NCBI GenBank assembly: GCA_028554755.1 | Contig: JAPTOF010000001.1 | Span: 31,216,501 to 31,280,500, forward strand | Source of the DNA: Cordia subcordata | Taxonomy: Eukaryota > Streptophyta > Magnoliopsida > Boraginales > Cordiaceae | Reading direction: 5' to 3' | Length of the DNA: 64,000 nucleotides | Shown here: positions 12,212 to 23,039 of the stretch, in pieces | Numbering within the stretch: position 1 is the first letter of the stretch | Layout of the letters: each line of letters begins with the position of its first letter | Notes under the pieces: generated by a model | Databases searched by the model: none | Seen by the model: only the letters and a program-made list of their open reading frames with translations | Told to the model about the DNA's origin: nothing | Program-made: the position numbers and the translations under genes

Positions 12212-12441
12212 GAGCTTGTTTGGATTGACATTTTTTTTTTCTATAAAAAGGTATTTTTTTTCTTGGAAAAAACATATTTTTTCGCAATAACTATTTGCAT
12301 TAGGTTTTAAAAATAACTGAACTCTGAGAATAGAACTTAATTTTAGCTTTTTAAAGAAGCCAAAATTTCTACCTTCTATTTTGGAAAAGTTTTAGAGAGG
12401 AAAAAAAATTCAAAAAAAAAAAAACTAATCTAAACGAGCCC
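12212..12441. mobile_element. Tourist-like MITE, copy 1
   Basis: A 230-bp non-coding element with TAA on both sides (12209-12211 and 12442-12444). It starts GAGCTTGTTTGGATTGAC and ends TAATCTAAACGAGCCC, so the ends are inverted repeats. Ends of this kind and a TAA duplication are typical of Tourist-like MITEs moved by PIF/Harbinger transposases. Copies of the same family are at 39308-39539 and 54590-54822. Confidence 0.88.
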
Positions 12442-12444
12442 TAA

Positions 12445-12905
12445 TACTTCTAAGACTTCGAAGCTTAATACTTCTAAGACTTCAAATCTCTCTCGCAATT
12501 GTATAGACACAGCCCAGAGATCCTGCCTTCTTGTAAAATATGCAAGCAGTGTACACTCTGTACTTGGACAAATAAGCAAAATTGCAGCTAAAATAATTGC
12601 AAATATTAGGTGCATGTGTGTCCCTGGTATAGAAGTATCACTAGGTATCTTCTTTCCTCACCCAATGTGCAGTCCTCCATTCTTATTACATTTGCTTACC
12701 ACAGCTCATAGCTCAAAAGAGGCTTTGCGGACTATTCTCTGTTATGCAATTTGTCATAATCCTCTTCCACACCCAATCTCCCCAAAACTCCCTCCTCCAC
12801 AACTCTGCCCCGGCCCTTCCCATTTCAAGTTTACCGAAAAATTCGACGGTGACCTAGTGAAGACAGCTGCTTAAGTGGCCTAGTCTGCCCTCCTAGTGTG
12901 ACAGA
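12445..12905. other. Intergenic or 3' flanking DNA, no gene seen
   Basis: A short C-rich stretch at 12740-12830 gives an open frame on the plus strand, but it shows no motif and no splice context. It lies beyond the 3' end of the minus-strand SAP gene and may hold its polyadenylation region. Confidence 0.5.
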
Positions 12906-13260
12906 CTAAGATAAACTGAAATCAGACTTGAAAAGTAAAGAGGTAGAAGGCATAGGGGAGAATTGAAGTAAGAAAACGGCAGTAAACAACATTGTCTTGA
13001 AAAAAGCATAGAGGCTCCAAGGCGCAAGAGGTTGTTCTGCATTTCCTAGGTAAAGAATTCCACTTGCAAAGAATTGTACAGAGCTCATGATGACATTAGT
13101 TGCCGAATGTCTTTTACTACCCACAAAGAATACATTGGAAATTGCAAAGCAATTTCGAATAGCTAGTTCCTTTAGATCAATATTATTCTTCCGGACCAAT
13201 AACTCCTGAACATTTGCAGCAAACCTCAGCTTATCTAAATCAGCAAGGACAAAGGCATAG
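12906..13260 (-). other. Candidate exon or long 3' UTR segment, downstream of the SAP gene
   Basis: On the minus strand a frame of about 117 codons runs from a good acceptor (TTGAATTCTCAG, exon start 13260) to a stop at 12906. The first part reads like real protein (LADLDKLRFAANVQELL, then NIDLKELAIRNCF); the second part is hydrophobic and less convincing. Upstream of the acceptor the frame closes at once, so it needs a splice that supplies two bases of the first codon. I could not connect it in phase with the last coding exons of the SAP gene, which have their own stops. It could be an extra exon used in another transcript, the end of a neighbouring gene, or a spliced 3' UTR. Confidence 0.3.
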
Positions 13261-13498
13261 CTGAGAATTCAAGAGTGCAGCACGACGAGAACAAACCTGT
13301 TGATACAACATTAAAGAGCATAAGAGGAAGCTGACATCAATACAGAAACAGGTTTACATAAGCTGCAAGATACCAAATAGTTAGCTAGCTAGCTCAATCT
13401 GCACTCTCTGCTTTCTCTATCCATTCATGGTTGAGGAGAAAACAAGGAAAAAGATTCTTACCAACAGAATTTAGCCTCGAGCACCAAAGCATGCCCTC

Positions 13499-13548
13499 TT
13501 ATAAGGTCAGAACTTCAGATGCCTCGCCATAATCAACAATACAACTCA
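13499..13548 (-). other. Alternative last coding exon of the SAP gene
   Basis: A strong acceptor (TTTTTCTTTTGCAG) precedes two bases and then a frame of 15 codons (SCIVDYGEASEVLTL) ending in TAA at 13499-13501. Splicing from a possible but weak donor at 13742/13741 (CCTG|GTGTTA) would join it in frame, giving a C-terminus different from the one ending at 13707. A donor-like TTG|GTAAGAATC lies further down. It may be coding in one isoform or part of a spliced 3' UTR. Confidence 0.4.
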
Positions 13549-13706
13549 CTGCAAAAGAAAAATGAACAGCAATCTTACGGAGACTCGAAAAATCGCTAGA
13601 GGTCATTATTGTAGTTTCTGCAGGCCAAAATTGAACAAGTACATTTAAATTTACAAAATATATATGAAGCATAGAATATATTCATTTGAAAAAGGGAATG
13701 GATCGG

Positions 13707-13793
13707 CTATATGATCTGAGCTCTTTCTTCTGATGTAACACCAGGAAAATTTTCCGAGTCTTCAGGAACATTTAGGTCACCGTTTGTTGTCCA
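13707..13793 (-). other. Probable last exon of the SAP gene, with a DLNVPE motif
   Basis: Minus-strand reading of 28 codons from an acceptor TTACAAG to a TAG at 13707-13709. It starts WTTNGDLNVPEDSENF and ends SEERAQII. It joins the exon ending at 15572 in phase 0. DLNVPE resembles the plant DLNxxP EAR motif. The same frame is open further upstream (KLIVSVRLPYLLFSNYK), so the exon could start earlier. A nearer CAG acceptor, used in phase 0, would give an immediate TAA. The exact start is therefore uncertain. Confidence 0.5.
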
Positions 13794-16700
13794 CTTGTAA
13801 TTACTGAACAACAGATACGGCAGCCGGACAGAAACTATCAGCTTCTTCCTGAATTCTAGACTTCATTCAGGAAACATTCTCAATTAAAGATGCACGTCTT
13901 TTAGGAGGGTTACACTTCTTAAATTTGGATTTCTACTTTCCTAGAGGGTTGAGAAGATTGATCATATGAAAGAAACGCAATACTAGTATTGCGGGTTCTG
14001 TGACTACTACTGCTGACACTATAGATAAAGGATCAATTGCAACCCAGGTCAAAGATAATTGGGTTAACTACAAATCATTAGTGAACTTATAGAGTCATCG
14101 CAGAGAGCATAGCAGAAAAGCACAGGATATATCTCTATAAACTGAGGTTGATCATCTTCTTCTAAATTATGTTACAAGCATCACAGTTAACATTGAGCAG
14201 GAAGTTGGAAAATTTAGATTGTCAAACAGAACAAGAATTTCAGTTCCAAAATTTTTTATTGAAACACAGAGAGAAACAGAAGCTGAAAAATGGCAAAATC
14301 TCTATCCCCATTTAACATTTTCTTCCTCTCATGGTTGAACTTCATAAGTATTGCAAACAAGGTGCTGATTTTCATAAGCATCGCGAACAAAGTACTGATT
14401 GAGAATGATATATTTCTGGAGTATAATTCGGATATCTTTACATGATGCAGATAGCAACCAAAGACCACCCTGTTTACAGTTCAAAAAAATACACCTTAAT
14501 GAAAGAGACCAGAAAAATGCAAGTTGATATTGTTTACTTTGAGTAAAAACACTTGCGCAACAACTCATAATAAAAATTTCCGTTTACTCTAAAAAGCTTC
14601 GGAACGTAATGTTAAGTGCACCGCAGAAACAACTTATATGTCATAACTTAGATTGAGATACTTGTCTCATGATGCTCAAGCAAGTAGAACTATCTAACAG
14701 TTGACATTCATAATTTGAATCAGTCCCAACTAAAACTTAGTAAGAGACATTACATCGTGATAGTAACAGATTACGTCCTACAAAGACCATTTAATGGTTG
14801 AATGCTCACCAACAACAAGCAAAGCTAAAACAATTCTACATAGGAGAGGCCCTCAGAGAAGTATGTAAATAAATTCATTAAAAAAGAATAGACTTTTCTT
14901 TTTGGTTCTGTTGATTTCTCTCTAATAAATTTAAATATCTTGCAAAATCCATCTTCTGAAACAACTCAAAGAAATTCACTAAAGCAAACAGACTTTCCAT
15001 TTTGGTTCTGCTGATTTTTGTCCAATGAACTTCTTTAAATTTACTTGTCTACCTTCTGACTAAGGTGAAATTAAGAGAACAAAAAGCTGTACAGAATCAG
15101 ACGAAACTCACTTTGAGGGAGGCTGATGCATGATCTATAGGACACGCTAAAGCAGGTTAATCAAACAATCTAAACTCCATAATTTTCATGTGAGATTTCT
15201 AAAGTACAAGATACACAGAAGCTAAATTCTAAGCATCATAGCACCATCACCTTGACATAGGTTAATCAAGCAAAGTGAAAACTACGGGCCAAAGAAGAAG
15301 TGCTAGAGTAATGCTCACTTTTTCCATTACAGAGATGTAGAGGAAAAGAGAAAGAGAAGTTCTGATTTTGATCCAGCCTCAGGATAGAAACTATTGCAAA
15401 GCACCAACAGAATCCTAATTAATAGAACCAACTACGAAAGATTTTTAGGGGAAGACTTGATGCTAATGTCAAGCCAAAAATATTTTTATAACACCTAATT
15501 TTAAGATACCTCATAGACGTCCCAGGTTATTTTAATTGAACGAGCAAAGGTGTCAACAAATGTGTGCAAACCTTGGAGACTAGCCGCGTGGACCTTCTAC
15601 GAAGAACTTGCCCATGAGTTCGCTTTCCACTTCTCAAAACTCTACCATTGGGACTACCATGATCCTTCTCAGACTCAATATCCTGTCTCTTTCTTTTATG
15701 TCCTTGAGGTACAAGGTACTCCGTCTTTTCTCCTAGTTTACTGGCAAAATGGAAAATCCAAAAGCAAACTTCTAAGAATTTGACCATATCTGAACAGTCT
15801 TCTAAATTATGAATAGGAAAAGAAAAAGAAAAAGAAAAAGAAAAAGAAAAGAACAATCTTCCAAATTACAATGACAGTCTTTATTAAGAAAGAGTACTTA
15901 CCCTGAATCTTCCTTTTGGTTTAAGGAGCCAATTTTTTCCTGCGAAGAGACAGACACCAAGATTATTTAGAAGGCAAGAAATGGAAAAATCAAGATATTA
16001 AATCTCCAAACAGAGCAGCTTCAAAATAACACTTAATTCAGCACATAGACAACTGTATTATGACAAAATCAAAATGATTCCGATTAAACAAAGATGAACT
16101 CTAAGTTGATTAGTCTAAGAACCAGTTCACCACCAAACTGCACCCAAACCCAAAAACGAAAAGGACACCAAATTGAACAAAATGTACTACAGGGAAGAAA
16201 TGTTAACAGAAATCCAAGGGAATGACATCCGCATACATAAGTGGGAATATATTAATCTTCTTTAACTCATCCAAAGCACAGTATTTTCTATTGGAATATG
16301 CATATTTATCATTTCTATATTTTGAAATCAAATAAATCAACAGGAAATATCATTCCCATAAAGAAAATAAAGTGATTTTACTTCAGCAAGTAAAATGAGC
16401 ATCTTTTTCTCAAATTGGCTGCTCAATACGTTCATGATGTAGACAAGAGAGGAGAAAGAGAGAGCGAGAGAGAACAATCACGCCTGAATTAGGGATAATA
16501 AGGACCTCAACATCAATGTTATGGATATTTGGCATCTACTCTAACCACAACTAACATTTATTTGTCTTCTGCCTGTTACAATTAATTTGTCTATGGAAAA
16601 TTAATCATGTTAAATTATTGATGATATCTCTAAAGAGTTCAAGTTCAGAAACATATATGCACACGAATAAAGTGATAGACTGCAACAAAATTAAGCAACA

Positions 16701-19700
16701 AAACACCATGATTCAGAAACTTCCCCGCTGTTATTTGATGATGCATTCTACAAACAAGCAATAATATTACTCATTCGTCTGCAAATGTTGGCTTGTGGCC
16801 TACATAATTATAATGATTTACCTCGCTAAAATTGGCAGGTCCATCACCTCTTGATATGACCGTAGGTCCAGCATCAACAATAGAAAGAAATGCACCCTGC
16901 TCCAGACATGTCTTTTCAGAAGAATGAACCACTATAGCACCAATCACTGGAGAAACAGGAGACACAAGACTGGGATTCTCTAAACTGCGGGTGTTGAGCA
17001 TGTCTATACCCATGCTATCTTCAGATATCTGTATATTTTGGCCCTTCAATCCATTTGCTGGGACATCTGCCAACAAGTTTGATTTTGGACAGCAGTCCTG
17101 TTTTTCCTTACAGGCATGCAGATCATTTAAATCTGTTCTCCCTGCTTCCCCATCCATTAGACTAGATTTTGGACGAGAAACAATCTGATTATCTGCACCT
17201 GAACTGACTCCAACTACATGTGGAAATTCTTTATTTTCTTTCATAGGCATATCCATTGCAACAGCACAAGGTTTTGTCTTACAGGATCGCGTAGATCCAT
17301 TATCTGCAGCTGGAGGAAGAAATACGGCATCAACATTTTCCCTGTCAACTTGACTAGTCTTAGAACGTCCCAGCAATCTCTCAGCCGGATGAATAAACAC
17401 AGCATCACCATTTTTATTGTCAAGTGTATTTGGTGAAGGCCCTGTACACCCAAGGTCGCTTTTCATTTTGCCATCCAAATCTCCACTTACGTTACATGAA
17501 GAGTTTTTTGGTTTACCACCATTTTCAAGGTACCGATGCTCTTCGCAGATGCTTTGAAGTTTGCCCTTACAGAAACTGTGGCATAGACAGATCCCTTTCT
17601 CCAATCTACTCGACCAATCTGATGGACTTGAATTCAAATCAACGATAAGATTAATTCCTTCATCACATCTGACTGAAAACTCGAACGATGGAACAGGTGT
17701 AGGCTTGACAGCAGAAGCAACGACATTTTTGGTTAAAGAATCACTACCCCCTGGCCGATTTCGAGACATGTCACCAAGCTCAATTTCCCTTACAAAAGAA
17801 AAGTTGCTTTTCTCAAAAGAGATTATATGTGGGTAATCAACTTTATGTTTGAAATCATTTTCATCACGTTGACAAACATATCCAGGGCGAGATGTCCCTC
17901 TCCTCTTGCTGCTTGTCTGAGCAGAGTTTCTGATGCCGTACCCTTGCAATAAATTAGTGTCTATTACCTGCATTAAATCCAATCTAGAAATGAATACACT
18001 ATCTAGTATTCTTTTATAGCAGATAATGAAGGCAGTCTGTTAAAGTGATTTCTTGATTTATGTTTAGCCAGACAGCAGATTATACCTTCTCCCTCTTAGC
18101 TGAAGGAATATCATTAGCCAGGTTATGATCACGAGCACTCATATATTGGTATAAGATTTATGTGTTTTAGATTGGACAACGATGACAGCTACTGCAGACT
18201 TGTTGAGAACAAACATCCAGTCTTCTGGTGGCATTCCCAATCCACATTATCCAGACTCAAAGCAATGTCAAATTGACATTTCAAAAGAATAGCATAATAC
18301 TCTAAGGTAAAGATGTTGTAATAATCTACACAAAGTAATGACATGAAATTGTGGCAACTCGTACTATGTTTACCATATTTAGAGAAGGGATCATTTATAA
18401 TGCTCCTGCATATCAAAAATACTTTACAGCAGCTAAGCACCAACATTCTGGTTCAGTCATTTGACGCCACTGATTAATACAATGATCTCTTAGAGAATAA
18501 AATAAAATGAGCCGTTTTGCCATTCAAAGAGCAATGTTCAGTGACCAGTATCCTTTTCCTCCCCATTAGCCGCAGGTAGGTTGCTTGAAAGAGAAGGTTT
18601 TAATCTAATTAACCTATTCAATGCTGAAGGTTGGATGTTGTGTAAAGATAAAACATAGCAGACCTTTTCCCACTCTGAGGTATAAGATAAGCCAAAGAAA
18701 TTAAATTAGAATAACCTGTTCAACAAATTAATCTAAACATAACCTTCAGCCTGGTGTAAGTGAGAAAACAATGCAAAGTAAATTTCTCTTTCGTGGATCT
18801 TTCTCCAGATCTCATATATGAAAGCAAAGAAAGTGAAGCAGATAGTTACCCTTTTAATGGTGTTGATTAACTACAGAAGATGCTTCGAAAACCAAAGGAT
18901 CTTTTCTCCAAAATCCCCTTGTTAGATTTGAGGAATGTCGGCTCCTAGTTCCCTCTCTTCCTTTCCCTCTTGACCTATGAGAGCAAGAGAATAAGAAGAG
19001 GTGGTTGTCAAACCGATATGCCTCAGATGCTAGATTTCCAAAAATGATATGCCTCACAAGCTCACTTCCCGTAAAGGGGGATATATATAGGCCTTTAAGA
19101 GGGATAGTTATGTACCCAACCCCAGCTCTAGTGGGCTTTAAGAGTTCCATAATTCCCTTGCACCCAGCCCATTAAACCTCTATAAAATTATAAAAGTGAT
19201 TCAGGATTTGTAAAAGAAAATCACAGTGAAGTCCGTAACATCAAACCATGTGCTTTGACCTGTTAATCATACGGATCTATGCCCCTCCTCATATAAATCA
19301 ATAAATACAGCAAGGAAAAATACTCATAGCCTATACTTTTATATCTCATGAGCCTTACTTTCCTGATTTATACCCTGATCACCATTGAGGTAATAGCAAA
19401 CAGCATAGAAACTCACACCATATTATTATTTTTAGTTCCATTTGGTAGCTTAAAGGGTATTTTTATGCTCCCTTATCAAGTAAGTTTAGATGACATATCG
19501 AGGAATTTTTATGCTCCCTTATCAAGTAAGTTTAGATGACATATCGAAAAGAAGTGCTCCGAAGCTGAAGACAATAATTTCCTATTAGACAAAGAAAGGA
19601 ATAAAGATCAAAAGCCTTTTTGACCACCATAAAAGATGTAATAATAGTGTGTGTCACAGAAGCCAAATATGGCACTTTAAAGGCTTGAATATAAACCATT

Positions 19701-21395
19701 TGAGAATGCACATAGTCATTCCCAAGCAAGTAGCTATACTTCCTTCTGAAGAATGAATAGTAATCTTTTGTGCATTCCTAAACTTCCAGATGAGAAATGA
19801 AATAATAACCTAATTTGCAATGTTATTTCACTGTGCTTAGTTGCAAAAATGGTTGCACATACGAGAGTTAAATTTTTAACATTATCTAAGCTGCACAATG
19901 CATTCACAATCCTCTTCTGCATGACTCTGAAATGATCAACAAGTGATGTGATATAACAGAATAAAAAGCACTAATGATCCACATTCATTAACATTTCATG
20001 GAATCATTCTACCACTGTTTACTTCTAGTGGTAATCAATTGTATAGATAAAAGGAAGGAATGTGAATAGAATGATGACCTGTGTAGAAAAGGGCAGATTT
20101 TTCTCAGAAACCAATCAGTCGAGCTATCTAGATTTACTACGGGCAAAAGTACCTCTAGAATCCAAAACACTAATTCTGAACTCTAGTATAATAATTGAGT
20201 TATATATAGCATTCATTCTATAATACTTTCTGGCAAAAAATGTACTGCACAAAAATGAAACTGTTTAGGCTGCTACTTGTACATGATGGAGCAGTAAAGA
20301 CTTTCATATGAATTTGTATTTTAGCTAAGTATTGAACACCATGACAGACAATGCTACCAAAAGTTAGTACTTTTGTATATTTCAAATCATTGAAAAGTAA
20401 ATACGCAGCTTCCTTTAGTTCTTTAGCTTCTCCTCATAAACTATTTTAGAAGGTATTACATGGTAATAATCAAAGATAGATAAAACAACTAATATTGGAG
20501 TATATGGGTAAACATGACAAGAAGTGCAGTAACAAATTCTTGTGAAGATTTTTGCTAGCAGTTGGCTTGGTTAAGAGGACTTGTATGCGCTAGAAACCGA
20601 AACAATGCCAAACATGTGCAAGTCCAACAACTTATCGAAACCATGACTCTTCAAAAAAGGCTTTTTCAAACTGCATATTGAGTATTTACATCATAAACCC
20701 CAACCCTAAACGAGATAAGATAGGATAATTTTGTTCAATATAAATAACATATATCAAATCATTTCTTTTATGCCCTTTGTCCAATTTGAGCATCTATATT
20801 CCCAAAATAATGCTTTCCATATTTAGAACAAAAGACTAAGTAAAATACCATATCTTCTGCCTTTTATCCATAATCAATTATTGCCAATCTCAAAATGAGA
20901 AAAGAAAGAAAATCAGACTGAACTTCAAACACTAGTTTATTAAAGGAATATGTATGTTCAAATCTTGCACAATTTGGGTAGTTAAGTCAAAGTGGACACT
21001 TAATTTTGGAATGGTAGGACTAATAAAGAGGCAGATATGTTTCAAGCTTCTAAGGACCAAAATTAGAGCCATTGACAAGGATTAAGGTTTGAACTTTCGT
21101 TAGCAAACATAACAAATGAACGCAGAATAGAAACAAGCATCATTAGATAGAAATCATCATGGCCAATAGGCAACACATAGGACCATGAGAAAAGAATTTC
21201 TTATCTCATCTTAAAATCAAATATCAACATTTAATCATTTAACTTAACATGTACCTTGAAATAGGAAATCAACGAATTCACCAAATTGGGTTTTGTCTTA
21301 TACGGAGACAGACCATATGTCCGACACAAATCTTGAAGCTCTTTCTTTGAAAGTTGATGAATGTTGTGATGGAAACGCCGCTCCTTACTTTCCAT
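13707..21395 (-). CDS. SAP-domain protein with EAR-like motifs, multi-exon gene
   Basis: Spliced host gene on the minus strand. Supported exons, in order: non-coding first exon ending 22805; 21397-21255 (ATG at 21395, SAP domain); 18137-18086; 17967-16822; 15939-15902; 15740-15572; and a last exon near 13793-13707. Junctions 18086/17967, 16822/15939, 15902/15740 and 15572/13793 agree in phase and use GT/AG. The SAP exon ends in phase 0, whereas the 52-bp exon at 18137 needs two bases from before it, so one exon of length 2 modulo 3 may be missing between 18.1 and 21.2 kb. The SAP fold binds scaffold or AT-rich DNA, or chromatin. DLNSSP and DLNVPE fit the DLNxxP-like EAR repressor motif, and a basic RRRSTR stretch may be nuclear targeting. 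I therefore infer a nuclear regulator. I do not recognise the family name. Confidence 0.72.
15572..15740 (-). other. SAP gene exon: basic region
   Basis: 169 bp, with acceptor CCATTTTGCCAG and donor AAG|GTTTGC. It contributes one base and then 56 codons, including GHKRKRQDIE, RVLRSGKR and VLRRRSTRLVSK. The high lysine and arginine content fits a nuclear localisation or nucleic-acid-binding tail. It joins both neighbouring exons in phase. A GAAAAA repeat (15817-15851) lies in the intron just upstream. Confidence 0.72.
15902..15939 (-). other. SAP gene 38-bp micro-exon
   Basis: Acceptor CTCTTCGCAG and a strong donor GG|GTAAGTAC define a 38-bp exon coding EKIGSLNQKEDS plus two bases. Phase fits on both sides: the previous exon ends on a whole codon, and the next begins with the single base needed. 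The fit of both phases, with strong sites, is the evidence. Confidence 0.75.
16822..17967 (-). other. SAP gene main exon, 382 codons, with an EAR-like DLNSSP motif
   Basis: The longest open stretch of the gene: 1146 bp, phase 0 at both ends, with acceptor TTTAATGCAG and donor GAG|GTAAAT. It begins VIDTNLLQGYGI. Near codons 110-125 it reads NLIVDLNSSPSDW, in which DLNSSP matches the DLNxxP EAR repressor motif exactly. A short cysteine/histidine stretch follows (GICLCHSFCKGKLQSICEEH); its spacing fits no zinc finger I know. The rest is rich in S, N, D and P and looks disordered. The frame stays open through the donor to a stop at 16771, which would end the protein if the intron were retained. 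Confidence 0.8.
18086..18137 (-). other. SAP gene short exon upstream of the main exon
   Basis: A 52-bp exon reading ARDHNLANDIPSAKREK up to donor AAG|GTATAA. A 118-bp intron separates it from the main exon, and the junction is in phase. The proposed start follows ATATATGAG and needs two bases from an earlier exon. The frame also holds an ATG just before (MSARDHN), so an alternative promoter starting here is possible. A further candidate exon fragment (SSNLPAANGEEKD) lies near 18545-18590, but I could not place it in phase. Confidence 0.5.
19459..19547. repeat. Perfect tandem duplication in a SAP gene intron
   Basis: A 43-bp sequence (ATTTTTATGCTCCCTTATCA and onward) occurs at 19459-19501 and again, identical, at 19505-19547. 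The identity suggests a recent duplication. Confidence 0.9.
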
Positions 21396-21397
21396 CT
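21255..21397 (-). other. SAP-domain exon, first coding exon
   Basis: The acceptor TTTTGGATGACAG leaves two bases before the ATG at 21395. It codes 47 residues, starting MESKERRFHH, and ends ISYFK at donor AAG|GTACAT. Residues 13-46 match the SAP pattern: L-S-K-K-E-L, then a leucine, Y-G-L, K-K-type spacing, and a second helix NLVNSLISYF. SAP domains are about 35 residues and bind DNA as a helix-turn-helix-like pair. The upstream sequence is non-coding, so this ATG is the likely start. Confidence 0.8.
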
Positions 21398-22179
21398 CTG
21401 TCATCCAAAATATAAGCATCTTAAGCAACAGTAACAAAACTTCAACTCAATTACAAGTTACAGCAAGCTATGTGTAAACCAAGCATCATTTAAAAGGATC
21501 ATTTTTATTTGCCTAAGAGTAAATATGCATGGGTACGGCAGTGCTGATGGAGACAAACTTTGCTTTGTATCAGGCCTCCTGTTTCCTTATGGCTCTTCCT
21601 ACCCACTTCACCTCCTCTATATTGTTGATTCTGATGATTGAAGTCACGCAAGTCTAGAACATAAAACTCATTTATTAACGGAAAACACAAAAATTTACAA
21701 ACTCACTTTTCGAACTTTTTGAAAATCCCAGGCCCTCTATTTCATTCTGTTGATTCACTTCCCCAGTCAAAGCAGAGCATAACATTAAATCCTCAATGTT
21801 TTATTAAAACAATGTCAACAAGCAATACTTTCATTACACAAATATTATGCATGAATAACATAATACCATTTCATCTATGATTATACCATTTTTTGGGTCA
21901 GTCCTGCACAAGCAAGCTTTGAACATCTGATGCACACTTTACAACACCAACATGCTTTACATTACATACCAAATGTTACATATCGATGCAAAAAAATCAA
22001 TTGAACAAAAACTTCACCAATTTCACACACTTCTTGCTTTAAAAAGATTATTCGTTCCTTTAGTTGCATCTTCTTCTCAGCTGGTAAGATTTAAGATATC
22101 CCACACAAATTAAGAGGAACAAGGACAACCCAATTGTCCTACATTGGAAGACTAGGAGAAAACACACGAATCACTAAAA

Positions 22180-22715
22180 TTCATCAGTAGATTTAAACTT
22201 CCACGTCAAGGTTGAACTCTTCACAAGTATATTAAGACTAATAGATTTGAGCCATTAAAATACGTATGCAGGTTTAAACTTTCGGGTTAATGTTGAATTC
22301 TATGCGCGTGCAAAAACTAGTCCATTCGAGCCATTACAATACTTGTGCAGGTTTAAACTTTCGGGTCAAGGCTGAATTCTAAGCACTTATGTAAAGACTC
22401 ATCTATTCGAGCCATTAGATACATGTGCAGGTTTAAACTTTCGGGTCAAGGTTGAATTCTTCAACGCGTGTAAAGACTCATCCATTCAAGCATTTAGAAT
22501 GTTTAAACTTTTGGGTCAAGGTTGAATTCTTCGCACGCGTGCAAAGACTAATCTATTCGAGCCATTACAATAATTGTGCAGGCTTAAAACTTTCGGGTCA
22601 AGGTTGAATTCCATGCACTTGTGCTAAAAGACATTCATCTATTCGAGCCAGTAAACATTTTAAAACAAAATGTGCAGGTTTAAACATCTGGGTCAAGATT
22701 CAATTCAATAGTAAG
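22180..22715. repeat. Minisatellite of about 80 bp units in the first intron of the SAP gene
   Basis: Seven diverged units begin with GTTTAAACTTTCGGGTCAAG or a close variant, at about 22190, 22271, 22351, 22431, 22501, 22581 and 22678. Each also carries ATCTATTCGAGCCATTA. Several units contain ACGCGTG or GCGCGTG. It lies in the intron between the non-coding first exon and the SAP exon. Confidence 0.9.
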
Positions 22716-22804
22716 TTAAACAATGCAACACTCCAGATTGTAGTAAGTTCCAAATCTTAAAAACTAACAAGCAGCAAAACGTAAATGAGAATGGAGAGTT
22801 TTAC

Positions 22805-22870
22805 CTTTGAAGAGGATGTGTAGCAACAGCTGATGAAGAAGGTGTGGGTAAGCTGAAGAGGTTGTTTTAA
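22805..22870 (-). other. Probable non-coding first exon of the SAP gene
   Basis: On the minus strand a CT-rich leader (CTTACCCACACCTTCTTCAT and onward) without ATG ends at donor CTTCAAAG|GTAAAAC (exon end 22805). It would splice to 21397, where the ATG follows after two bases. Plant 5' UTR introns of about 1.4 kb are common. The start is a guess from the TATA-like site upstream. Confidence 0.55.
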
Positions 22871-22892
22871 GGCCAGCAGAAGAATTTTGCAG

Positions 22893-22902
22893 TGTATATT
22901 TT
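22893..22902 (-). promoter_or_regulatory. TATA-like box of the SAP gene
   Basis: Minus-strand AAAATATACA lies about 30 bp before the presumed start of the non-coding leader. Further upstream, a run of about 14 C followed by TGGGGGG (22983-23003) could form an unusual GC hairpin. Confidence 0.35.
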
Positions 22903-23039
22903 GGTTGGGCTTTCAGGGGCTAATAAATGGTTTTTCAAATGTAGTAGGTAAGTGGGGCGAGAGTAGGGGATAGGGTAGCGCCCACCCCCCCCCCCCTGGG
23001 GGGCTTTTTTTGAATCTTTTCCTCCAAAAAAAAAATGTG

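Noticed and set aside
15550..15783. Plus-strand frame of 77 codons
   Set aside because: It is the complement of the basic exon of the SAP gene, which fits its neighbours in phase on the minus strand.
17188..17991. Plus-strand frames within 16991-17836
   Set aside because: They overlap the long minus-strand exon in other frames and show no motif; they are shadows of that exon.
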